Counted from the stretch's first letter, positions 15,298-24,155 are shown. The stretch is 38,080 bases of DNA from Candidatus Zhuqueibacterota bacterium (GCA_016783505.1 JADHWK010000020.1:1-38080), one strand, 5' to 3'. The notes: generated by a model from the sequence alone, not told the origin. Numbers and translations: made by a program.

Positions 15298-16368
15298 TTA
15301 AATATAATCTTTGATTTCTTCCTTCCCATCCAGGGCCCGAAATCCCCCTTCGGCCATGGCTTCCAACTCCTCTTCCCCGGGAAATACAAACAACTTCCCT
15401 AAGAAGGAGATGTAGGGCTCCAATTCTAAAACGATTTCTTGGCAATGGGTCATCCCCCCGGTGATAACAACCCCGTCTACCTGACCCTTCAGGACAGCTG
15501 CCATAGCCCCGATCTCCTTAGCGATCTGGTAAACCATTGCCCGAAAAATCCCCTTGGCCTTCTGATCCCCTTTTTTAATCCTTTCTACCACCTCGCTTAA
15601 GTCCCCGGTGCCCAGATAGGCCTTAAGCCCACCTTCCCTTGAGAGCAGGTCCAACAGCTCGTCTTTTTTATACTCGCCGGAAAAGGCCAGCTCTACCAAT
15701 CGCCCGATGGGCAAGGCCCCGGCCCGTTCCGGGGAAAAGGGCCCCATTCCCAGCAGGGCATCGTTGACATCAATGATCTTCCCTCCCCGGAGGGCGCAGA
15801 TGGATATTCCCCCGCCCAGATGGGCAACGACGAAATGAACGTCTTCAAGGAGCTTCCCTAACTGATTAGCCGCTTTTAGGGCGGTGGCTTTTATATTCAG
15901 GGCATGGGAGCGACTCTTTCTCTCGATCTGTGGTAATCCCGAAATCCTGGCTTCGGGAATGAAATCATCCACCGTTACCGGATCAACCACGTAGGCCGGA
16001 ACGTGGTAGTGGACTGCCATGCGGTCGGCTATTATAGCCCCCAGGTTGCTGGCGTGATCCGAATATTTGCAGCTTCCAAGGTCGTTTAGCATCCGCTCAT
16101 TGATGCGGTAAACGCCCCCGCTTAAGGGTTTTAAGGGGCCTCCCCGTCCTACAACCCCGACGACAGTAAGTCCATAAAGTTCAGGCTCCACGGCGGATTT
16201 GACACCAGAATATCGTAAGTCAAACTGGTCCACTACCCGGAGATAATTTCTCAGCTCTTCTTGGGGATGACGGATCGTTTTCTCAAATCGGCATCCCTGG
16301 CGGTCGAAGATCCCGATTTTGGTGGAGGTAGATCCGGGATTAACTACGAGCACAACTTCTTCAGCCAT
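15298..16368 (-). CDS. buk: Butyrate kinase (branched-chain acid kinase)
   Basis: Transfers phosphate from butyryl- or a related acyl-phosphate to ADP, giving acid and ATP. It is an ASKHA-fold kinase of the normal length for Buk (356 aa). Visible motifs are NPGSTSTKIGIF near residues 10-21, GRGGPLKPLSGGVY, DPVTVDDF, ERKSRSHALNIKA, VAHLGGGISI and the late adenosine-site motif DGVVITGGMTHC. The start is the ATG at 16368, with GAGG about 5 nt upstream; a TTG directly before it is in frame but unlikely. The ptb gene follows after 13 bp. With the IOR subunits and PFOR downstream on the same strand it completes a route from 2-oxoacid to ATP. Confidence 0.94.
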   Translation of the reverse strand: MAEEVVLVVNPGSTSTKIGIFDRQGCRFEKTIRHPQEELRNYLRVVDQFDLRYSGVKSAVEPELYGLTVVGVVGRGGPLKPLSGGVYRINERMLNDLGSCKYSDHASNLGAIIADRMAVHYHVPAYVVDPVTVDDFIPEARISGLPQIERKSRSHALNIKATALKAANQLGKLLEDVHFVVAHLGGGISICALRGGKIIDVNDALLGMGPFSPERAGALPIGRLVELAFSGEYKKDELLDLLSREGGLKAYLGTGDLSEVVERIKKGDQKAKGIFRAMVYQIAKEIGAMAAVLKGQVDGVVITGGMTHCQEIVLELEPYISFLGKLFVFPGEEELEAMAEGGFRALDGKEEIKDYI

Positions 16369-16432
16369 CAAAACCTCAGCAGATTAGACAAAACGGAGTG
16401 CAGAAGTTCTGCTTTTGTAATACAAATCTGGT

Positions 16433-17491
16433 TTATATCCTCCCCAATCTAGGATTGGGATTATACTTCCTCCCCACCTTGGCACAGGGTTGGCCGTTTA
16501 CCATCACCACGTCGGCGGTGAAATCCATCCTGTTCTGAAAAAGATAGGACCCCACCCCCACGGCATCGAAGGGCACCCTTTCGATCAAAAATTCTTTGAT
16601 TTTCTCCTCATTAAATCCCCCGCTGATGATGATCTTGACGAAATCGAACCCTTCCCGATCTAGCGCCCTACGGACGTTCCAGACCAGTTCCGGGCAAACC
16701 CCCTTGTTGTCCTCAATTTTGTTCTCTATGGAAACATCGTGGAGGTCCCCGGCGGTATCCAGCCTCACCCCCCACAGTCTTTCTTTCAGTGCCCGGGCTA
16801 CCTCCAGTGAAGTTTTAACGCTGTCGTTTTCAAAATCCACCAGGGCGATTCGTTTAACATCCTTCGGCATGTACTTGTCGAAGACCAGACATGCTTTGAC
16901 CGTATCCCCGCCGTAAGCGGCGATCAGCCCATGGGGAATGGTGCCGATCCCCTCCAGCCCCCACCAGGCGGCGTTGGCATCGGTGGAGACCCCCAAGGCC
17001 CCTGAGATAAAGGCGGCATACCCGTCCCCGGTCTGGAGGGAATAATGGTCAAAGCGGGCGGGAAAGAAGAGGACCATCTTGCCGGCCGCCGCATCCACCA
17101 CCCGTTTGACAGCAGTGGCCACCGCTGTCCGTCTGGCCAGCACCCCCAGATACACCGTCTCCAAATGAGCAAAGCTGGCGTAATCCCCTTCAATGGTCAT
17201 CACCGTCTCGTTTATGGAAACGGGGTCCCCATCGAATAGACCCATGATTTTCAACTGTTCTGAATGATTGGCACCGAGTCTTAAGATAACCGCCGCCTCA
17301 TCAATCCCGCAGACCACCCCGGCTTTGCGGGAAAAGACCTGCATCAAAACCCGTGGATGATGGTTATCCCTCGCCAGGATCTCCTTGGTGCGAACAAAGT
17401 ACTTGTCCGAATACCATCCCCGCCTGATCTTTTCCACCGGTAGTGCGAAAACCTCTGGCGGAAGGCGCCTGCCCCTTTCCCATTTTACCAT
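16433..17491 (-). CDS. pncB: Nicotinate phosphoribosyltransferase
   Basis: Joins nicotinate and PRPP to nicotinate mononucleotide in NAD salvage. The protein (352 aa) has the type II phosphoribosyltransferase barrel: SDKYFVRTKEIL near 28-39, substrate-pocket HYSLQTGDGYAAF, GIGTIPHGLIAAYGGDTVKA, LVDFEND, WGVRLDTAGDLHDVS, IIISGGFNEEKI and the phosphate-binding DAVGVGSYLFQN at the end. It resembles the shorter archaeal/bacterial form rather than E. coli PncB. The ATG at 17491 has no evident Shine-Dalgarno sequence. The nicotinamidase gene lies 195 bp upstream on the same strand, so substrate supply and use are encoded together. The symbol is by function; a close relative with another base substrate is less likely. 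Confidence 0.88.
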   Translation of the reverse strand: MVKWERGRRLPPEVFALPVEKIRRGWYSDKYFVRTKEILARDNHHPRVLMQVFSRKAGVVCGIDEAAVILRLGANHSEQLKIMGLFDGDPVSINETVMTIEGDYASFAHLETVYLGVLARRTAVATAVKRVVDAAAGKMVLFFPARFDHYSLQTGDGYAAFISGALGVSTDANAAWWGLEGIGTIPHGLIAAYGGDTVKACLVFDKYMPKDVKRIALVDFENDSVKTSLEVARALKERLWGVRLDTAGDLHDVSIENKIEDNKGVCPELVWNVRRALDREGFDFVKIIISGGFNEEKIKEFLIERVPFDAVGVGSYLFQNRMDFTADVVMVNGQPCAKVGRKYNPNPRLGRI

Positions 17492-17550
17492 AGGTTATTT
17501 AACCAGTTCTAAAGGCAGATTTTCGATGCTCACATCAATATGAGATCGTT

Positions 17551-17580
17551 TCAGTTTAGCTATGTGAAGTTGACAACGAA
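17551..17580. repeat. Second copy of the dispersed 30-bp repeat
   Basis: The reverse complement of this stretch matches 2698-2727 at 28 of 30 positions (shared core CAACTTCACATAG). It lies between the nicotinamidase and nicotinate phosphoribosyltransferase genes. A pyrimidine-rich run (CTTCTCAGCCCCTCAGCCCC and on, 17620-17655) follows. Confidence 0.65.
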
Positions 17581-17686
17581 TCGAGCAAATGTCCGACTAA
17601 TACCCGACTCAAAGTTTTTTTCTTCTCAGCCCCTCAGCCCCGTTTCTTCTCTGCTGTTTTTCAATTTCAGATGACTAACAGTTACA

Positions 17687-18208
17687 TTAAATCACCTTCG
17701 CCCCCAGGACCTTTTCCATTCGCTTCAGTGCGAACCGATGGGCTTCGGGATCGAAGTCGGCCACGGCATCTTTGTAGACGAACGTCGGAACATCCCGGTT
17801 GCGGAGATCGCTAACCGTTTCCATTAAACAGATAGAGGTACAGACCCCAAGGATATAGACTTCTATAATTCGCTCGTCTTTAAGAATTTTTTCCAAATTC
17901 GTGCCGTAGAAGCCGCTGTAGCGGCTTTTCTCTAGTTGATAATCATTATGGTCAACTTTTAGCTCATCAATGATCTTTGCCCCCTCAGTGCCCTTTACAC
18001 AGTGTTTGGTAAACATCCGAAATTCCAGGTCGTCCTCTTTATGGGAATCCCTTAGGAAAATGATGGTATCCCCATCTTTACGGTGTTTTTCTATCAACTC
18101 CCGAACCCTGGGAATGATCTTCCGGGATGATTCCCCGCAATATAGCGCTCCGTTAGCGTCAATGAAATCCTTCAGCATGTCTACGACTATCAAAGCTTTT
18201 TTTGACAT
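17687..18208 (-). CDS. pncA: Nicotinamidase-like cysteine hydrolase (isochorismatase fold)
   Basis: Predicted to deamidate nicotinamide to nicotinate. It is a 173-aa isochorismatase-fold hydrolase with a complete catalytic triad: D10 (IVVDMLKDF), K94 (LEKSRYSGF) and C127 (GVCTSIC). The metal-site residues of nicotinamidases are matched by D54, H56 (RDSHKEDD) and H69 (KHCVKGTEGA). The metal residues and the neighbouring nicotinate phosphoribosyltransferase gene favour nicotinamidase over a generic cysteine hydrolase. The ATG at 18208 has a G-run about 5 nt upstream. It follows the MarR regulator by 51 bp, so the two are probably co-transcribed from the promoter at 18742-18770. Confidence 0.85.
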   Translation of the reverse strand: MSKKALIVVDMLKDFIDANGALYCGESSRKIIPRVRELIEKHRKDGDTIIFLRDSHKEDDLEFRMFTKHCVKGTEGAKIIDELKVDHNDYQLEKSRYSGFYGTNLEKILKDERIIEVYILGVCTSICLMETVSDLRNRDVPTFVYKDAVADFDPEAHRFALKRMEKVLGAKVI

Positions 18209-18259
18209 CTGGACCCCCCCATATACTTTTATGACAATTCTTCAAATAGTTCTTTGGGC

Positions 18260-18697
18260 TTAGCATCCATTTTCTATATTAATCCAGATTCTATCTAGAA
18301 TCTCCTTAAACCCCCGGATTTCATCTTCTGAAAAATGGGCTATTGCCTTTTTATCAATCTCGTCTCCCAGAGCGCATAACCTTTTTTTCAACTTCTTCCC
18401 GTTCTCCGTTAAATAAATTTTGATCACTCGCCGGTCCTCACCGTCCCGCTCACGCTCGACTAATCTGTCCCGTTCCATTCGGTCTACAATACCGGTGATC
18501 GTCGGCCCGTCAAAATAGAGCCTTTTGGAAAGTTCACTTAAGGAAAGCCCGTTTTCCTCCCACAACCGGGCCAAAACTGCATATTGAGAGGAGGTTAGCC
18601 CATATTGAGAGGATTTCATATCAAAAGCCCTCTTCATACTTCGGGCCGTTTTCATCAGTTGAAAACCTAATGAATTGTTTAACGAATTTTCTCCCAT
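18260..18697 (-). CDS. MarR-family transcriptional regulator
   Basis: A 145-aa winged-helix DNA-binding protein that should act as a dimer. The wHTH spans about 36-100: LTSSQYAVLARLWEENG, then LSLSELSKRLYFDGPTITGI as the helix-turn-helix with the recognition helix at about 64-76, and the wing with the MarR signature DGEDRR at 85-90. Long helices flank it for dimerisation. The ATG at 18697 has GAGGAG about 6 nt upstream. A promoter and a palindrome overlapping its -10 lie just upstream, so autoregulation is likely. The nicotinamidase gene follows closely and is the best candidate co-regulated target. The ligand is unknown. Confidence 0.93.
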   Translation of the reverse strand: MGENSLNNSLGFQLMKTARSMKRAFDMKSSQYGLTSSQYAVLARLWEENGLSLSELSKRLYFDGPTITGIVDRMERDRLVERERDGEDRRVIKIYLTENGKKLKKRLCALGDEIDKKAIAHFSEDEIRGFKEILDRIWINIENGC

Positions 18698-18722
18698 ATT
18701 TTACTCCTCATTGTTTGTATGC

Positions 18723-18745
18723 TATTATTTTGTACACTAATAATA
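18723..18745 (-). promoter_or_regulatory. Probable operator of the MarR regulator
   Basis: On the minus strand this 23-bp site has arms TATTATT and AATAATA around a 9-bp centre containing the self-complementary GTGTAC-like core. Its upstream arm overlaps the -10 box and it ends about 25 bp before the start codon, a position suited to repression. Confidence 0.55.
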
Positions 18746-18770
18746 TAATAAAATAAAAAATTATTATCAA
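18742..18770 (-). promoter_or_regulatory. Sigma-70-type promoter of the MarR-nicotinamidase operon
   Basis: The minus strand has TTGATA (18770-18765), a 17-bp AT-rich spacer and TATATT (18747-18742), close to consensus. Transcription would begin around 18733-18736, giving a short leader before the MarR gene's RBS. Confidence 0.6.
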
Positions 18771-18830
18771 GCTTTTTTTCTGTTTACATTGTAGTCCCTC
18801 ACAATTAGGCCTTGCATATATAAGTTAATC

Positions 18831-20198
18831 TTACCGCTTAATCGCCCGTTCCATCGCTTCACGTAAATCTTTGATCCCGGAAACGCCGATTATACTGAAT
18901 TTTTTTAGCCCTTTCAAATTAGCTTTGGGAATAAGCATCCGCTTAAAGCCTAGCTTTTCCGCCTCTACGATACGCTTCTCAATCTGCCCCACCCCCCGCA
19001 CCTCCCCCCCCAACCCCACTTCTCCCACCAGAGACATATTCGAATCCACTGGTTTCCCCTTGAGACTTGAGGCAATAGCCAGGCTTATGCCCAGGTCAAC
19101 GGCGGGTTCATCAATCCGCACCCCGCCGGCCACGTTGATGAACACGTCCTGATCCCCTAAGGCGAGGCCAAGCCGCCTCTCCAGCACGGCGATCAACAGG
19201 GCCAATTTTTTAGGGTCAATGCCCATAGCGGCCCGCTGGGGATAGCCAAAATGGCCCCTCGTGACCAGTGCTTGCACTTCGACCAAGAGGGGCCTGGTTC
19301 CCTTAAGGCAGGGGACAATAGCGGTTCCAGGGATGTCCACCGATCTTTCGGAAAGAAAGACCTGGGAGGGGTTTTTCAGCTCAACCAATCCCTCCTCCCT
19401 CATATCAAACACCCCGATCTCATCGGTGGAACCGAAGCGGTTTTTGAAAGTCCGCAGGATGCGGAGGGATTGGTGGCGGTCTCCCTCAAAGTAAAGGACG
19501 GTATCCACCAGATGCTCTAGCACCCTGGGCCCGGCGATGGCCCCCTCCTTGGTCACATGGCCTATCAGAAAGAGGGAGAGATCCTTCTCCTTGGCCAGGT
19601 TCAACAGGGAAGCGGCACACTCCCGAACCTGAGAGATACTGCCGGGTGCGCTCTCCAGCCCACTATCGTAAATTGCCTGGATGGAATCAATAACGGCCAA
19701 CTGAACCTGATTGTCCTCTAGACACTGATGAATGGCCCCCAGGTCTGTCTCGGCTAGAACGAGCATCTTCCCCCCACCCAGGCCCAGCCGGTCAGCCCGC
19801 AATTTAAGCTGATGGGTTGATTCTTCCCCAGAGACGTAGAGGACCGGGGTTCCCTTCTCGGCTATCCGTGCCCCCACCTGGAGCATAAGGGTGGACTTAC
19901 CTATCCCGGGGTCCCCGGCCACTAATATGACCGAACCGGGCACGATTCCCCCACCCAGCACGCGGTCGAACTCGGGGAAGAAGCTGACCAGCCGCTCAAC
20001 ACCGATGGGTTTCAACGCCCCCAAGGACACCGGCTGTGATTTTATTTTCTGGGATCGCCCCTCCCCTCTCCTTGGTCTTGGAAGGATGGGCTCTTCCACT
20101 AAGCTGTTCCACTTACCGCAATCCGGACAGCGGCCCAGCCAGCGGGGGGATTCGTAACCGCAGTGTTGACAGACGTATTTGGATCTAAGTTTAGCCAC
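18831..20198 (-). CDS. radA: DNA repair protein RadA (Sms)
   Basis: A RecA-like ATPase helping branch migration during recombinational repair. At 455 aa it has normal length and all parts: an N-terminal zinc finger with CxxC pairs at 10/13 and 24/27, Walker A GDPGIGKST at 95-103, Walker B-like LAVIDSIQA near 168-176, the RadA-specific KNRFG at 253-257, and a C-terminal Lon-protease-like domain (DVFINVAGGVRIDEPAVDL and on) without proteolytic function. The start is a GTG at 20198 giving M-A-K-L-R; no Shine-Dalgarno sequence is visible, but no better start precedes the zinc finger. The gene stands alone on the minus strand with spacers on both sides. Confidence 0.96.
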   Translation of the reverse strand: MAKLRSKYVCQHCGYESPRWLGRCPDCGKWNSLVEEPILPRPRRGEGRSQKIKSQPVSLGALKPIGVERLVSFFPEFDRVLGGGIVPGSVILVAGDPGIGKSTLMLQVGARIAEKGTPVLYVSGEESTHQLKLRADRLGLGGGKMLVLAETDLGAIHQCLEDNQVQLAVIDSIQAIYDSGLESAPGSISQVRECAASLLNLAKEKDLSLFLIGHVTKEGAIAGPRVLEHLVDTVLYFEGDRHQSLRILRTFKNRFGSTDEIGVFDMREEGLVELKNPSQVFLSERSVDIPGTAIVPCLKGTRPLLVEVQALVTRGHFGYPQRAAMGIDPKKLALLIAVLERRLGLALGDQDVFINVAGGVRIDEPAVDLGISLAIASSLKGKPVDSNMSLVGEVGLGGEVRGVGQIEKRIVEAEKLGFKRMLIPKANLKGLKKFSIIGVSGIKDLREAMERAIKR

Positions 20199-20478
20199 CA
20201 GTAAATTTGTCTGTAAGGCCTATGGACGTTTTTTTTTCTTTGGGGCGATGTGTGATGGAATATTGGGGTATTGGAATGTTGGTAACAGTTCAGCAACAAG
20301 TCGCAAAGACAGATAGGAGGTTTGAATTAAGTTGAACGCTAAAAGCTGATTACTGATTGTGGTGAACTGTTACGAATTTTGGAATACTATCTGCTCTATC
20401 CCTAAGATTCAGAATGGATTTTGAGATTGCCCCGTTGCTTTCTCCTCTGCTCCCATACCCCTCTGCTATTAGTCTCCC
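20199..20478. repeat. Spacer with 11-bp inverted repeat and TTGGAAT-type run
   Basis: Perfect arms GTAACAGTTCA (20282-20292) and TGAACTGTTAC (20363-20373) are separated by 70 bp. At 20254-20283 a short-period run occurs (GGAATATTGGGGTATTGGAA, then TGTTGG). Near 20435-20470 there is a pyrimidine run with two CTCTGCT units. No gene is seen. Confidence 0.55.
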
Positions 20479-23400
20479 TTAGAACTCAGCCCCTAAGGAG
20501 AAATAATACCTGGGCTTAGCATAGCCAATTTTTTCTTTTTTCCAGGCAACATCAATTTGAATGAGAAAAAACCCCAGATTCATCCGAATGCCCGTACCCA
20601 GACTAAAGAGGAGATCATCCAGATAAATATTCCCTGTTTTGGGATCCCGGCTCATACCTTTAAATTCCCCCTGGTACCAAGCGCTTCCCAGATCGGTGAA
20701 CAGGGCCCCGCGGACGTTCTGCAGCCCGATGGGAAGTGGCCAACCTAACAGCAGATATTTGATAAACGGATACCGAAATTCGGCGTTGAATAGAAAGTAT
20801 CGGGTTCCCACCTGCTCGTAATAGTCGCCGCCCCGGAAAGGGGTGATGAATTCAGAAAAGTAGACATCCTCAATTTTATCAATACGTAAAACTCCCCCTT
20901 TGAACTTTCGGTTCAGCCAATTTTCCACCCCCCCTAAGTAAAACCGCTGGGGATTTTTTCCCTGACTGAGTCCCCCGGTGAGGCGCAGGGCAAAGGAGTA
21001 ATCCTTGCGTACCTTCAGATACCACCGGCTATCGGCGGAATAGGTCTGAAATTCCAGTCCCCATTCGCTGGTGCTCTTCTTCCCATAAAGGGACGATAAG
21101 TTTGGACTCAAGAGGATAGAAAAGGAACGCCTGGCCCCATTCACGGGACCAGTTGCTCCCCAGATGACCGTGTCTTTTATCCAGGAAAGCCCCGGTAAAA
21201 GAAGCCTTCTTTTAACATTAGGGTGATATTCCATATCCCCCACAAAAAAGGGCTCCCCACCATTAGTGATATAATTATACAATTGCCTTTCAATGGTGAT
21301 AAAATAAATGAGATTATCTATCCTTTGATATTTATTGAATGGGAAGGAAAGATAGGAGATAAGACCATAGTTTCGATCCCGGACCCAGCCGTAGTCAAAA
21401 TAATAATAATAATGAAAGAGGCCCAACCCTACATCCACCCGTCGGGGGAGGTAGAAATAAAACACCTGAAAATTACTGTTTTCAAAATCAATGTAAAGGT
21501 CGGTGTCCAGGTAAATACGATGATTTCCCAACACATCGCTGACGGCGATCTGACTGCGACCCTGGAGGCCGAAATAGGTGCTGTATCCCACCACGGCGTT
21601 GACAATATCCGGGCTAAACTTGGGTTTATACTCGTTCTTTTTATATTCACCGCTGGGAAGAATGTACTCCGTGCTGTCCAGGGAGACCTTTTTGTTGGCA
21701 TCTTCCACCTCTTCATCATAGCGGTCGAAGAAAATGTAATGCCGATAATCAATGGCCCCTTTGGACCATTCCTGCCCTCTGGTGTCGGTGCCCACCCTCT
21801 GCACCTCCTTTTCCGGGGGTGGACCTCTTTTGATAAAAGTGGTCTGTTCCAAGTCACCCTTCTTAAGGTCTTCACCAAAGGGGTTAGTGATCATGAAGAT
21901 GTCATAGCCGCCGTCGAAGAAACAGGTGAAGGCCAACTTTTCTGATTTCTGTGACCAGGTAGGCTGGAAACAACCGGTAAGCACGTTGGTCACCGGGTAG
22001 TCTTCCCCCGTGGACAGGTTAAGGAAGTAGATATTATTAATACCGTTCTTATCGGATACATAGGTCAGGATCTCAGGATTAGGGGACCAGGCGGGGTTTT
22101 GTTCCAAATAGTGAGTATCCGTCAACCGCTGCAAATCACCGGTTTCCACCTCAACGAGATAGAGGTCCAGTTGACGGTAATTAAAATGCTGTATTTTAAA
22201 TCCCGGCGGGATGTTCTCCCTCCTCAAATAGGTTCCCCGGTCCGAAGCAAAACAGATCTGACCGCCGTCGGGCGACCAGCACGGATCTAGATCGGAAAAG
22301 GGGTCATAGGTCAGTTGGTCCAGTTTCCCGGTCTTCAGGTTGAAGATGTATATATCCGAGGCCCCGTTTTTGGTACCCACAAAGCAAATCTGATCCCCCC
22401 CGGGGGACCAAGCCGGGGAAAAAATCCCATCCAGATCAAAAGTATAATGTTGGGTGCCGGTGCCTAAGTCAAACAGGGCCCTCTTGCTGGCCTTAATCTT
22501 CGCTTGAATTTCAATCACATAAAGGGCATCCTTTCCCCCCCGTTTGGCGGCGAAGGTGATCTTCTCCCCGTCAGGGGACCAGGAAATTCCGGGGCGAAGC
22601 CAGTGCAGCTCCTCAAAGTGACCGCTCTTTTCTCCGCTCACCAGCTTTGCCGTGATCTTTTTGTCCAGGGTGGACATCAAATAGATGTCGAAGTAATCGG
22701 AGCGGTCAGAGAGAAAGGCCAATTGATCCCCATCGGGGGATAGAGCCGGTGAATTGTTCACAAAGTTTTTTTCGTGTTTATGGTCGCTGAGCCGCAGGCT
22801 GAACTCCTGGGGCTCCTGCCGGTCGGCCACCTCAGGCCAGTACTCCCTCTTCAAACTCTGGTGCCAGCGCTTGGATAACTCCTCGAGGTCGAGGCCGATG
22901 GATTTTTTAAACCCCCGCTCCACCCCGCGGTTGACCCTGATCTTTCCCAAAATCTCGCCGATTTTCTCCCGTCCATATCGGTGGGCAATGTAGGCCAGCA
23001 GTGACTGACCCCCCTTGTAGGCCATAAATCCCCCCAGCCTTTCAATCTCGGGTAAATAGCCGTTTATGGTGGCGTCCCGCATGAACATGTCCGATTCAAC
23101 ATCCCACCCCCGGGATTCGAATTCCGCCAGGCCCTCGACGAACCATAACGGCAGGGGCAGTCGTGTAAAACCGCTGATGATGGACCCAAACCCGGCACCG
23201 TAGATCATCTGCAGCATTACCCCGTGGGTGAGTTCGTGGTGGATCACATGCCGAAATTTCTCGTAGGACCCTTCATAGGGTACAACCATCCGGTTCTTGT
23301 AAAATTCTGTGAACCCGCCCACCGATTCTTCCGGTGGTCCCAGGGAAACGTTGGTTTGCCCAAAATCGTTATGGGAAGGATAGGTAATGATTGACAGCCG

Positions 23401-23640
23401 TTCCTGCAGATTGTAGTTGAAGTCCGAGGATAGCTGCCTGTAGGCATCTTCGGCAATTTCAGCGGCAAAGTCGGCAATTTTCTCGCCGCCCGTGGTAAAG
23501 TAGATGTCGAAATGCTTGGTCTGGATGTATTGCCACTGGAAGTTTTTGTATTGGACCTTGTTCTTACCAAAATAAGCCTGGCCGAAGCCGGCAACAGAGA
23601 GCAAAAGGAACGTCACAATAACAAAAGATATTTTACGCAT
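20479..23640 (-). CDS. Exported peptidase MA-like / PD40 beta-propeller / outer-membrane barrel fusion
   Basis: A 1053-aa secreted protein of mixed build; function unknown. Residues 1-22 form a signal peptide ending near GFGQA. An N-terminal gluzincin-type domain has HELTH at 135-139 (E136) and the downstream glutamate in WFVEGLAEF (E169), giving a complete HExxH...E zinc site. About six PD40/TolB-like blades follow from about 295 to 585, each with a SPDG-type turn (SPALSPDGDQLAF, GISWSPDGEKITF, DPCWSPDGGQICF). From about 680 to the end it is rich in alternating aromatic strands and finishes in Phe, like an outer-membrane beta-barrel of the BamA/surface-antigen type. The ATG at 23640 has a G-run 8 nt upstream. 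Probably anchored in the outer membrane with the peptidase and propeller in the periplasm or outside. Confidence 0.85.
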   Translation of the reverse strand: MRKISFVIVTFLLLSVAGFGQAYFGKNKVQYKNFQWQYIQTKHFDIYFTTGGEKIADFAAEIAEDAYRQLSSDFNYNLQERLSIITYPSHNDFGQTNVSLGPPEESVGGFTEFYKNRMVVPYEGSYEKFRHVIHHELTHGVMLQMIYGAGFGSIISGFTRLPLPLWFVEGLAEFESRGWDVESDMFMRDATINGYLPEIERLGGFMAYKGGQSLLAYIAHRYGREKIGEILGKIRVNRGVERGFKKSIGLDLEELSKRWHQSLKREYWPEVADRQEPQEFSLRLSDHKHEKNFVNNSPALSPDGDQLAFLSDRSDYFDIYLMSTLDKKITAKLVSGEKSGHFEELHWLRPGISWSPDGEKITFAAKRGGKDALYVIEIQAKIKASKRALFDLGTGTQHYTFDLDGIFSPAWSPGGDQICFVGTKNGASDIYIFNLKTGKLDQLTYDPFSDLDPCWSPDGGQICFASDRGTYLRRENIPPGFKIQHFNYRQLDLYLVEVETGDLQRLTDTHYLEQNPAWSPNPEILTYVSDKNGINNIYFLNLSTGEDYPVTNVLTGCFQPTWSQKSEKLAFTCFFDGGYDIFMITNPFGEDLKKGDLEQTTFIKRGPPPEKEVQRVGTDTRGQEWSKGAIDYRHYIFFDRYDEEVEDANKKVSLDSTEYILPSGEYKKNEYKPKFSPDIVNAVVGYSTYFGLQGRSQIAVSDVLGNHRIYLDTDLYIDFENSNFQVFYFYLPRRVDVGLGLFHYYYYFDYGWVRDRNYGLISYLSFPFNKYQRIDNLIYFITIERQLYNYITNGGEPFFVGDMEYHPNVKRRLLLPGLSWIKDTVIWGATGPVNGARRSFSILLSPNLSSLYGKKSTSEWGLEFQTYSADSRWYLKVRKDYSFALRLTGGLSQGKNPQRFYLGGVENWLNRKFKGGVLRIDKIEDVYFSEFITPFRGGDYYEQVGTRYFLFNAEFRYPFIKYLLLGWPLPIGLQNVRGALFTDLGSAWYQGEFKGMSRDPKTGNIYLDDLLFSLGTGIRMNLGFFLIQIDVAWKKEKIGYAKPRYYFSLGAEF

Positions 23641-23870
23641 TTTGATTTCCCCCCATAAGACTATAATTCAAATTATGCAATACGATTAAAATCAAGTCAT
23701 AAGACAAATAGGATTTACAGCCCGCTGAACTCAGATATTTTAACTTTACTCTCCGCCGTCCAGCAGGAATCTATCTTCTTGAACTGGAAAAAATGCATGT
23801 CAATTAGTAGTTTGAATTAAATAGGAATTGAGAATAACTTACCGAAATCTTTTGCGGCAACCGGGTCAAC

Positions 23871-24155
23871 TCACATCTCAGCAATCATCTTATCGAATTG
23901 TTCTACGGTTATTGCCGGGAATGTGGAGAATGAGACGCCTGTCAGTTGACTCAAAGCAATAGAGGCCTTCATTGCCTCTTCCGTACCGGGGAAATTAACA
24001 ATGAGAACCAAATCGTATCCCCCCAGTAGGGCGTGCATAGAGTCTACTTCACCTCCAGACTTCTCGATGAGACCAACAGCCTTCTTCGTCCGTTCGGCAC
24101 TCATTTCCTTGACAGCCCCAGATGAATACTTTCCAAACATAAAAAATGTTGACAT
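23871..24155 (-). CDS. GYD domain protein
   Basis: A 94-aa single-domain protein of the GYD family (ferredoxin-like fold; function unknown). The signature GGYD is at 45-48, within LLGGYDLVLIVNFPGTEEA. The N-terminus MSTFFMFGKYSSGAVKEMS and the SQLTGVSFSTFPAIT segment are typical. The ATG at 24155 has GGAGG 5 nt upstream. It starts 12 bp after the stop of the toxin/antitoxin remnant and follows the DUF433 gene on the same strand, but it is probably a functionally separate gene. Confidence 0.85.
   Translation of the reverse strand: MSTFFMFGKYSSGAVKEMSAERTKKAVGLIEKSGGEVDSMHALLGGYDLVLIVNFPGTEEAMKASIALSQLTGVSFSTFPAITVEQFDKMIAEM

Noticed and set aside
21223-21945. Plus-strand frame of 240 codons
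   Set aside because: Antisense to the propeller/barrel part of the large exported protein, without start signals or family resemblance.
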